The position numbers and the translations under genes are program-made. DNA of 64,000 bases from CAZTTH01 sp964615975 (GTDB lineage Bacteria > Verrucomicrobiota > Lentisphaeria > JABSQK01 > JAJFLO01): positions 1-64,000 of the forward strand of contig CAZTTH010000014.1 in assembly GCA_964615975.1 (NCBI GenBank), in the 5' to 3' direction. Below the pieces are notes generated by a model, which made no database searches, had not been told where the DNA came from, and was given only the letters and a program-made list of their open reading frames with translations. This document shows positions 52,214 to 60,182 of the stretch, in pieces (the first letter of the stretch is position 1; the number at the start of each line of letters is the position of its first letter).

Positions 52214-55200
52214 ATGTTCAGGATTAATCAATCTCTTTCGTTAATGATATTCGTTTGTTTGTCCGTCTTCTCGTCGTCAGCGCAAATCGTGACCGATGGC
52301 ACGGTCGGTCCAAGTACCTCGCTTTCCGGGCCGAATTTTTCCATCGGCGCTAATCTGGGAACTCTTTCCGGCGCCAATCTTTTCCATAGTTTCAGTCAAT
52401 TCAACATACAAACCGGCGAAAGTGCTTCCTTTTCCGGTCCGGCATCCATCCAGAATATCTTCAGCCGCGTCACTGGTGGTCAGTCCTCAACCATCGACGG
52501 CTTGTTGCGCTCGGAAATCGCGGGAGCGAATTTTTACTTCCTGAATCCTGCCGGCGTGATGTTCGGGCCAAACGCCCAAATCGATGTTGGTGGCGCATTT
52601 GCTGTCAGTACTGCTGATTATCTGCGTCTGGGCAATGGCGGGCGTTTCGATGCCGCGAATCCAGCCGCCAGTATTCTGAACTCGGAACCGGTCGAAGCAT
52701 TTGGCTTTGTCCGCGCCGATCCCGCGTCGGTGTCGATCATTGGCAGTTCTATTCTTGCCGACGGTGGCCAGCACGTCTCCATCATCGCCGGTGATATTGA
52801 GATCGATGATGCTGAAATCGCTGCCGAAGGTGGCAAAATCGCCATAATCAGTGTGGGTTCGCCGGGCGAAGTGACAGCCGATGTCAACGATTCAGTGTTA
52901 TTTGACAATCCACAATCGTTTACTGATTTGGGCAACCTGACACTTCGTAATTTTTCCATCCTCAATGTTGACGGTCAAGGTGGCGGGCGAATCGTCATCC
53001 GGGGAGCTGAAATTGTATTTGAAGACAGTGAAATCTCCTCGTTGACCGAAGGTGAAATCGATGGCCTGGGGATCGATATTTACGCCAGTGGTAAATTCAG
53101 CTTGATCGGAAGCCGGATAGACACCAGCACCAGTAACTCCGGCGCTGCCGGGCCAATACTGATCCTGGCCAATTTAATGGTGTTGGATAGTCGCGAATCA
53201 ACCCACGAAACCGGTATCTTTGCCAATTCTCTTACCGCTCCCATCGACATGCACTTAAATCTTCGCCTGTCCCTCAATATTACCCACACATTCGATGTCG
53301 ATCTTGAAGCCAAATTGATTAGTCCGGAAGGAACGGAAGTGATCGTATTTTCAAGGGTTGGCTTTAGTGATGACAACTTTGAAAATACCATTTTCAATGA
53401 AGATACAGATATCGCAATCGATGAAGGAACGGCGCCATTTTCAGGAGAATTCAGGCCTAAAGAATCATTCACGGCATTCTCCGACGAGATGGCTGAGGGG
53501 ATTTGGACGCTCAGAGTCGAAGATTTTTCTTCTGGAGATGACGGCACCCTTGATTCCTGGTCATTATCCATTGGGGACCAGACATTTGAGAGCATTGACG
53601 TTCCCCGGGATATTTCGAACGATTTACCACCGACAACATCTGCAGTTGACGTTGATGTTCCCGGATTGATCATCGAAATTGTTGATGGATTTACTCCCGG
53701 AGCTCCAGGCGTCGTCGAAATCTCAACCGAAACCCTTACGGCCTTGGGTGATCCCGTCATATCGGCGACGGCGGTTGATCCGAGTTCCACGAATATAATT
53801 GAACTCGCCGCGACCGACATTACGCTTGACGACGCCGATGCTCACTTCGAACTCGATGAGAGTGGAATCGGACATTTCGTTTTGGGGCCTCCGAGTATTA
53901 TTTTCGACGGGACTCTTGGCGACGAAACGCTGCTTTCCGGCCCCAATTACCGGATCAAGTCCGAATATGGCCAGATTTCCGGGGCCAACCTCTTTCATAG
54001 TTTTCGCCAATTCAATCTGAATTCCGGTGAATCGGTGGTATTTTTCGGACCCCCATCGATTTCGACCATTATGGCACGAGTTACCGGTGGCGAAGTATCG
54101 AATATCGACGGCGTTGTCCGGACCGAGATTGACGGCGCCGATCTCTTTCTTCTCAATCCCGCGGGCATAATATTTGGATCAAATGCATCGCTTGATCTTG
54201 GCGGGTCAATCACCATCAGCACGGGGGATTATATCGCGCTGGCTAACGGCGGCCGATTCGATGCAAGCACGCCCGAAATCAGTGTACTCAGCTCGGATAC
54301 TCCGTCAACATTTGGATTCATCGACGACAATCCAAAATCTCTGTCCCTAAACGGAAGTAGCGTATCGATTCCAACCGGCCATGCCATTTCACTTATTGCC
54401 GGCGACATCGACATTACCGGCGGAAACATCCATGCCAGCGGTGGTGATATCTCACTTATCGGTGTCGCGTCCGCGGGCGAAGTAGATTTCGAGTCGCTTG
54501 ATTCCATTATGCCACCCGATCTCAGTTCGTTTAGCGAATTAGGATCGATCCACCTGCGCGAATCGACATCCGTTAATGCCGACGGCGATAGTGGCGGGCG
54601 TGTCATGGTACATGGTCATGACGTCGTTGTTGAGGATAACAGTGGAATTTCATCCAAGACGTTTGGAGAGCAAAATGGTCGAGGTATTGTCATTGATGCT
54701 GCCGGCCGGCTCGTGCTTCAAAACAACGGAATAATCGCCAGCCAAAGTCACAGTGATACCATAGGAGCCGGTGACGCCGGTGAAATCACGATTTCAGCCG
54801 GTGATGTATTGATCGAAGATGGCAGTTCGATCAATGGCGACACCACCGGTCTCGGTCGTGCAGCCGATATCAAGCTGGTGGCTGTGTCCATGTTAGAGAT
54901 ATATCGCGATAGCAGGATAAGCAGTTCGTCTCTTGGTGAATTTGTTAATAGTGGCGATGGTGGTGATATCATGATTTCTGCCGGTCAAGTCACGATGGCG
55001 GAACTCAGTTTCATAACGGCGGTTACGACCAGCGGCGGCAAGGGGGGAAATATATCATTGAATGTCGAATCCGCACTTGTCATTGAACATGAAAGCGGTA
55101 TCGATTCCTCGTCTTTCAATTTTGATCCCAGAGGAGGAGCGCCAGGCGCCATCGAAATCTCAGCGGATAACATGTTACTAAATGATAATAGCCATATTGA

Positions 55201-56803
55201 CGTCTCGACATTCGCGGGGGGGACCCCTGGGGATATTACGATAAGTGTTGCCAACGATTTGATCATTCGACATGACAGTTTAATTTCTGGTGTAAATAGC
55301 GGTGAGACAGTCGGTCAGGGAGGAAGTATCATTATTTCTTCCGCTAATTTAATTCTTGAACGAGGCGGATTTATTGCAACTATCACCTTATATGTCGGCA
55401 GGGCGGGCGACATCGATATCAATGTAAGGGATACATTTAAAATTATTGGCTCGGATCCGAATTTCCTCGAGAGTGAGCAATTATACAGTGGTATAACCGC
55501 GGATTCTTACAATTTCTTTGGCCTGGAACCCGGCGCCACCGGCGACGCCGGACAGATCACGATTCAAACTCGTGATCTGCTGGTCGATGGATTGGGTGTG
55601 ATTAGCAGCAGCTCAACTGATGGAGCTGGACATGGAGGCGACATTTCTATAAACGTACACGAAGACGCATTTCTCAAAAACATTGCATCGATCGCGACCC
55701 AAACTGACGGACCCGCGGCAGCCGGTGACATCAGAATTAACGCAAAGACATTGCACATTCTGAACAGTAGCGAGATCACGGCTGCGACAGCGGCCCAGGG
55801 AAGTGGTGGAAATATCATGGTTGAAGCTGCTTTGATCAAAATGGGTGGAAATGCAAACGAGTATGTAGAAAAACTACCCCCCGAAGTACTGGAAAACCTT
55901 GAGGACTTTCCTCTTACCAGCACGATTTCATCGAAGTCGGAGGGAACGATGGAAGATTCCGGAAGCGGCGGCAGGATTGAAATCGATGTGAACCAATTGA
56001 GCCTGTTTGCTGGAGGCATCATTGATACGTCGTCGGCTGGCGGTGGCGCCTCCGGATCGATCGGAATCAGTGGTGACTTCATTTTTCTGGATGCCGGCGC
56101 CAGTATCGCTTCCCGCAGCACCGGCAGCGGGGATGCGGGAAATACCGGCAGAATTTTTATCGGTGCGGCTAATAACCCGGTGGAAAAGCTCGAAGTCCTG
56201 GGCGGCTCTTCCATCACCACTGACGCTGCCAGCGCCGGCGGCGGACAAATCACGATTTATGCCCGGAAATTGATTTACTTGCTCAACAGCCAGATCACCA
56301 CCAGCGTTGCCGACGGATTCGGATTCGGTGGCGACATCTTTATCGATCCGATCAACCTGGTGATGCATAACAGCCAGATTCTCGCCCGTGCTTTTGCTGG
56401 TGACGGCGGCGCCATCACCATTATCGCCGATAACTTTATTCAGTCCGACAACAGTCTGGTCGATGCCACCTCACAGCGAGGGAACAATGGCGCCATCGAA
56501 ATAATTGCGCCCGACACGGATATCAATGCCGATCTGGCGCCGCTGCTGGGTGATTTTCTCGATGCGGCCAGTTGGGTGGTCGAACGCTGTTCAGCCCGTC
56601 TGGGCGGCGCCACCAGCAGCTTGACCGTGGCGGGACAAGGGGGAGTGCCCTTGCCATTTGATGACCTGCAGGCGAATCTGGACTTGATCGGATTCGATAT
56701 TGAAACGGGAGGTGAGTCAGGAACAGGAATTCGGCGCATACGAGAGTTGCCGGAAATCAACGATATTGGGATTGCCCGAAAACCATGTGAAGAATGCAGG
56801 TGA
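52214..56803 (+). CDS. Two-partner secretion exoprotein with two TPS domains and a P/homoB-like domain
   Basis: The 1529-residue protein has a Sec signal (cut near S-S-A-Q, residue 24). It then shows a filamentous-haemagglutinin TPS domain (about 25-250: LSGANLFHSFSQFNIQTGES, RVTGG, FLNPAGVMFGPNA, NGGRFDA). A P/homoB-like module follows (about 345-460: SLNITHTFDVDLEAKLISPE to GTLDSWSLSIG). A second complete TPS domain is at about 562-760, and beta-helix repeats run to the end. The C-terminus ERCSARLGGATSSLTVAGQG is typical of cyanobacterial/Thiotrichales-type TpsA proteins. It should be secreted by the TpsB at 58121. The second TPS domain has no signal peptide, suggesting a fused tandem duplication. 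Confidence 0.9.
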   Translation: MFRINQSLSLMIFVCLSVFSSSAQIVTDGTVGPSTSLSGPNFSIGANLGTLSGANLFHSFSQFNIQTGESASFSGPASIQNIFSRVTGGQSSTIDGLLRSEIAGANFYFLNPAGVMFGPNAQIDVGGAFAVSTADYLRLGNGGRFDAANPAASILNSEPVEAFGFVRADPASVSIIGSSILADGGQHVSIIAGDIEIDDAEIAAEGGKIAIISVGSPGEVTADVNDSVLFDNPQSFTDLGNLTLRNFSILNVDGQGGGRIVIRGAEIVFEDSEISSLTEGEIDGLGIDIYASGKFSLIGSRIDTSTSNSGAAGPILILANLMVLDSRESTHETGIFANSLTAPIDMHLNLRLSLNITHTFDVDLEAKLISPEGTEVIVFSRVGFSDDNFENTIFNEDTDIAIDEGTAPFSGEFRPKESFTAFSDEMAEGIWTLRVEDFSSGDDGTLDSWSLSIGDQTFESIDVPRDISNDLPPTTSAVDVDVPGLIIEIVDGFTPGAPGVVEISTETLTALGDPVISATAVDPSSTNIIELAATDITLDDADAHFELDESGIGHFVLGPPSIIFDGTLGDETLLSGPNYRIKSEYGQISGANLFHSFRQFNLNSGESVVFFGPPSISTIMARVTGGEVSNIDGVVRTEIDGADLFLLNPAGIIFGSNASLDLGGSITISTGDYIALANGGRFDASTPEISVLSSDTPSTFGFIDDNPKSLSLNGSSVSIPTGHAISLIAGDIDITGGNIHASGGDISLIGVASAGEVDFESLDSIMPPDLSSFSELGSIHLRESTSVNADGDSGGRVMVHGHDVVVEDNSGISSKTFGEQNGRGIVIDAAGRLVLQNNGIIASQSHSDTIGAGDAGEITISAGDVLIEDGSSINGDTTGLGRAADIKLVAVSMLEIYRDSRISSSSLGEFVNSGDGGDIMISAGQVTMAELSFITAVTTSGGKGGNISLNVESALVIEHESGIDSSSFNFDPRGGAPGAIEISADNMLLNDNSHIDVSTFAGGTPGDITISVANDLIIRHDSLISGVNSGETVGQGGSIIISSANLILERGGFIATITLYVGRAGDIDINVRDTFKIIGSDPNFLESEQLYSGITADSYNFFGLEPGATGDAGQITIQTRDLLVDGLGVISSSSTDGAGHGGDISINVHEDAFLKNIASIATQTDGPAAAGDIRINAKTLHILNSSEITAATAAQGSGGNIMVEAALIKMGGNANEYVEKLPPEVLENLEDFPLTSTISSKSEGTMEDSGSGGRIEIDVNQLSLFAGGIIDTSSAGGGASGSIGISGDFIFLDAGASIASRSTGSGDAGNTGRIFIGAANNPVEKLEVLGGSSITTDAASAGGGQITIYARKLIYLLNSQITTSVADGFGFGGDIFIDPINLVMHNSQILARAFAGDGGAITIIADNFIQSDNSLVDATSQRGNNGAIEIIAPDTDINADLAPLLGDFLDAASWVVERCSARLGGATSSLTVAGQGGVPLPFDDLQANLDLIGFDIETGGESGTGIRRIRELPEINDIGIARKPCEECR

Positions 56804-57007
56804 TGGTTAAATTCGCATTCCGCAACAACTTTGAAGTTGACATAGCTGCTGTGGACCTCTGAGGCAGGGAATGAAAAGTTTGGTTTATGTCTACGCGCAT
56901 TCTATCGCGTTGTAGGGAAGAGCCAGCCTCGGCTCGGCTGGCCTACTGGTGCGCTTTAATGGCTGTACGATTAAAACATTGTATTATGAAAGGAGAGTGT
57001 AAGACTA

Positions 57008-57973
57008 ATGTCAAATGTAAAATTTATGTTTGTGGCAGCGATAATGATTCCGATTATGTGCTCGTCATATGCCGATAACCAGAAATCAGTGCCGCTGCCG
57101 CAATCATCCACCACCTTAGTTAACTATAATCCTGCGAATACCGACGCAACGCCGCGGCGACGAGAAGCTGGTCTCAGTGAAGAAGAACGTCGGGAATTGG
57201 GTGATGCTTCCAGTACCGGGGCACGCGGTATCGCGCGAGGAGCAGCACGAGGGGCAGCGCGGGGTATTGCGAGAGGAGCAGCACGGGGAGCGGCTCGTGG
57301 AGTTGCACGTGGAGTTCAGCGCGGGGTTGCGCGCGGAGTGCAGCGGGGAATGAAGGATGAAGTGGAAAAAATCGACATAGATTCCAAAGGGAAATCAAAA
57401 ACTGTCGAACCCCTTCCCTTGCCCAATCGTCTCGAACCTCTGGCCCCATCTCAAACCGGTTATACCTCAAATGCCCAGCCCACCATTTATTTTTATCTTT
57501 CCGATCCATCTTCCGATCCGATACAATTCGTTCTGAACCGCCGGGACCAAATCGATCCGGTATTGACCTACACCATCGAGTTGAATCCGCAAACCGGACA
57601 AATTGCTGCCGGCATTCATGCTATCGATCTCTCCAAGCACCCGATACGATTGGAAAAAAATGTCGAATATGAATGGTTTGTTTTGATTATTCTGGATCAG
57701 GAAGAACGCTCCAGTGATTTTCTCGCCAGCGCCACGATTAAGTATGTGGAAGATAAGATGAAGTCACCATCTGCCAACGATATCGAATCGCTCAAGAATC
57801 TGGCGGCCCGGGGACTATGGTACGATACCGTTCAGGGACTGAATACATTGATCGAAAACCATCCAGATAACGCAGAGTTACATCAGCAACTTCAGCATCT
57901 TTTGAAACAGGTGAATTTATTTGATACCGCTCGCTATCAAGAGCAATTGATTGCCGCGATGAATCATGATTGA
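57008..57973 (+). CDS. DUF928-like secreted protein with ARG-rich repeat
   Basis: The 321-residue protein begins with a likely signal peptide (VKFMFVAAIMIPIMCSSYA). Residues 71-114 are a low-complexity array of A-R-G-x units (G-A-R-G-I-A-R-G-A-A-R-G and so on), unusually positively charged. Residues of about 130-255 match DUF928 (LPNRLEPLAPSQTGYTSNAQ, P-T-I-Y-F-Y-L, Y-E-W-F-V). The C-terminal 60 residues are helical (GLWYDTVQGLNTLIENHPDN). DUF928 genes commonly accompany TPS and CHAT genes; function is unknown. It lies between the exoprotein and its transporter, so it probably belongs to the same system. Confidence 0.8.
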   Translation: MSNVKFMFVAAIMIPIMCSSYADNQKSVPLPQSSTTLVNYNPANTDATPRRREAGLSEEERRELGDASSTGARGIARGAARGAARGIARGAARGAARGVARGVQRGVARGVQRGMKDEVEKIDIDSKGKSKTVEPLPLPNRLEPLAPSQTGYTSNAQPTIYFYLSDPSSDPIQFVLNRRDQIDPVLTYTIELNPQTGQIAAGIHAIDLSKHPIRLEKNVEYEWFVLIILDQEERSSDFLASATIKYVEDKMKSPSANDIESLKNLAARGLWYDTVQGLNTLIENHPDNAELHQQLQHLLKQVNLFDTARYQEQLIAAMNHD

Positions 57974-57989
57974 AAATGTAATTTATTAA

Positions 57990-58051
57990 TCGTCCTCGTC
58001 GTCGTCCTTCGTGCTCGTTCTCGGAAAATTCGAGGACGACGACGAGGACGA
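57990..58051. repeat. GAC-type inverted repeat 8
   Basis: The left arm (57990-58022, starting TCGTCCTCGTCGTCGTCC) is nearly identical to the left arm at 45485. The right arm (58031-58051) is CGAGGACGACGACGAGGACG. It lies 17 bp after the DUF928 gene and 70 bp before tpsB. Confidence 0.85.
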
Positions 58052-58120
58052 AATCGATGGACGATTGGGAACTCACTATATGAATATTATCGATTTCAAA
58101 TTTTGGATATTAGTTTGAAT

Positions 58121-59746
58121 ATGAAATTAAAAAATCGACTGTTGGTCTATCTGATATTCATGACGACCAATACGATATTCAGCGATGATTTTTCCTTACC
58201 CCCACTGAAACTCGATTCAAGCAACCTTTCGGGACAGTCGATTATTTTCCTTAAGCAAGTAGTATTCGAAGGAAATACCATCTTTACCAATGCGGAATTA
58301 ATTCAACTTGTTGCTTCCTACCTGAACCGTGAAGTTACCGCTGCCGAATTATTCGATATGAGAAATCTCATATCCCGATATTATACCGATAAAGGCTTCA
58401 TTAATTCGGGGGCGATATTGCCGGATCAATCCGCGGTGGACGGGGTGGTTGTTTTTAAAATTATTGAAGGAAAATTGACCGATATCGATATCTCTGGCAA
58501 TGGCCATTTGCGGGATCGTTATATCCGCAGTCGTATTGAAAGCGGGGTCACGACACCGTTGAATATCTATGACCTTCAACTGCCATTGCGATTGCTTCAT
58601 AACGATAAATTGATCGACCGCATTCAATCGCAACTGCGTCCCGGCATGGAGTTGGGACAAAGCATTCTGCACGTTGATGTGGATGAAAGCCAACCCTATC
58701 GGCTGGGATTTGGTTTCAACAATTATCGGTCACCGAGCATCGGCAGTTACCGGGGAGAAGTCGCCGGTTCCGTGCGTAATCTGAGTGGCTGGGGGGAGGA
58801 AATCGGCGCCAGCTATGGTTTGACAGAAGGTCTTGATGATTATGGTGTATGCTTCACCGTCCCTTTGACACGCCGGGAAACCACCTTCCTGATTTCCTAT
58901 GACAATAATGACTCGACGGTGGTCAGCAATGATTTCGCCGATTTGGAAATCGAGAGTCAGACCGACACCCTCGCTGTTGGTCTGAGGCAGCCGCTTTATC
59001 GTACACTTAATCACGAGTTTGCCTTGTCGCTGCAATTGCAAAAGAAGAAAAATGAAACGAGTCTGCTGGGACTGCCTTTTTCATTTTTAGGTTCGGGTGA
59101 AAATAAGGGTGTAAGTCGTGAAACCGTGGTAAGCTTTGGTCAGGAATGGATTGATCGGAGCATCAAACGGGTCATTACCGCTCGTTCAACCCTGAACTTC
59201 GGGATCGATTGGCTGGATGCCACGATTGGTGAAACCTCTGGTCCTGATGGCAAGTTCGTGACCTGGCTCGGTCAGTTTCAATGGCTGCAACAACTGCCAT
59301 TTCGTGAGAGCCAATTGCTTTTTCGCTCGGATCTGCGCCTGGCTGACGACAGCCTGTTGCCGCTTGAGCGATTCTCGATCGGTGGTCATGACACCGTGCG
59401 GGGTTACCGTGAAAACGAGATCACCCGCGATAACGGGTTGATACTCGGACTCGAATACCAAATGCCGATAGCGATGTTCAAGTTGCCGGGAGTTAGCCGC
59501 GATCCCCAGGACGGACGACTTTATGGCTCGGTATTCAGCGATTATGGTCGAGGTTGGAATCGTAACACGGGGACAGCGGATCCCCAAAGTTTAAGCAGTG
59601 TCGGCATCGGATTGAAATGGTATGCCGGATATCGACTTAATATGGAATTCTATTGGGGACATGCATTGCGGAATGTCACCGGTGACGATGAACACGATCT
59701 CCAGGATGATGGATTTCATTTTCAGATCAATGCGAATGTATTTTAA
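58121..59746 (+). CDS. TpsB transporter (FhaC/ShlB/HecB family)
   Basis: The 541-residue outer-membrane protein secretes the TPS exoprotein. ATG 58121 is chosen over TTG 58103. After a signal sequence (LVYLIFMTTNTIFS) come two POTRA regions: IIFLKQVVFEGNTIFTNAEL with YYTDKGFINSGAILPDQ, and IIEGKLTDIDISGNGHLRDR. A 16-strand barrel follows, including the V-R-G-Y tip motif (GGHDTVRGYREN) of loop 6 and a terminal strand ending in Phe (FHFQINANVF). All features expected for function are present. Confidence 0.93.
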   Translation: MKLKNRLLVYLIFMTTNTIFSDDFSLPPLKLDSSNLSGQSIIFLKQVVFEGNTIFTNAELIQLVASYLNREVTAAELFDMRNLISRYYTDKGFINSGAILPDQSAVDGVVVFKIIEGKLTDIDISGNGHLRDRYIRSRIESGVTTPLNIYDLQLPLRLLHNDKLIDRIQSQLRPGMELGQSILHVDVDESQPYRLGFGFNNYRSPSIGSYRGEVAGSVRNLSGWGEEIGASYGLTEGLDDYGVCFTVPLTRRETTFLISYDNNDSTVVSNDFADLEIESQTDTLAVGLRQPLYRTLNHEFALSLQLQKKKNETSLLGLPFSFLGSGENKGVSRETVVSFGQEWIDRSIKRVITARSTLNFGIDWLDATIGETSGPDGKFVTWLGQFQWLQQLPFRESQLLFRSDLRLADDSLLPLERFSIGGHDTVRGYRENEITRDNGLILGLEYQMPIAMFKLPGVSRDPQDGRLYGSVFSDYGRGWNRNTGTADPQSLSSVGIGLKWYAGYRLNMEFYWGHALRNVTGDDEHDLQDDGFHFQINANVF

Positions 59747-59749
59747 AAT

Positions 59750-59813
59750 TGTCCTCGTCGTGGCAATCGAGTTTGAAAATCGAGGACAAGGACGACGACG
59801 AGAATGAAGACGA
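59750..59813. repeat. GAC-type inverted repeat 9
   Basis: GTCCTCGTCGTGGCAATCGA on the left, TCGAGGACAAGGACGACGAC on the right. It begins 4 bp after the tpsB stop codon. Confidence 0.7.
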
Positions 59814-59950
59814 ATGCGAGGTAGAAAATACGATTACGATGAATTATCAATTGGATCATGAGAAGTTGGATGTATACCAAGTTGAGCTTCAATTCGTTGT
59901 TTGGGTTTAACAAAACTTATATACCGCACATGATCGCAAGCTTCATTTTC

Positions 59951-60105
59951 AGTCGTCCCTCTGGGACTGTTGGTCATTGTCATATCAAAACCCGCCAATG
60001 AATTGGCGGGCTAGTTTCAATTGTCCCATCCGGGACGAAATGATAGTAGACCATCGATTCATCGATGGGAACAAGAGGAAAATTCGTTTTAGTCCCATTG
60101 GGACG
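59951..60105. repeat. REP-like repeat cluster
   Basis: It contains GTCCCTCTGGGAC, the palindrome CCCGCCAATGAATTGGCGGG (59991-60010) next to CTAG, GTCCCATCCGGGAC (60023-60036), GTAG (60046-60049) with CCATCGATTCATCGATGG (60051-60068), and GTCCCATTGGGAC. It shares architecture with 40994-41096 and 62722-62808. Confidence 0.7.
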
Positions 60106-60182
60106 ACTGAAAAGCCAACGATATTGATTCCAAGTTGCCAATCAATCAAAATGTGAAAATTATCGGGCAGAGGTGTAAGATC

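Larger units (their letters stand above)
59747..60182. other. Repeat-filled intergenic region
   Basis: 436 bp between tpsB and the CHAT gene. The first 70 bp are a GAC-type repeat, and 59950-60105 is a REP cluster. No gene is supported. Confidence 0.6.

Noticed and set aside
56007..56273. Antisense and alternate frames inside the TPS exoprotein (several above 80 codons)
   Set aside because: They arise from the repetitive Gly/Asp/Ser codon pattern of the beta-helix and have no independent start signals.
35294..59813. GAC-rich repeats considered as a CRISPR array
   Set aside because: Copies are kilobases apart, each is an internal palindrome, and there are no regularly sized spacers or cas genes.
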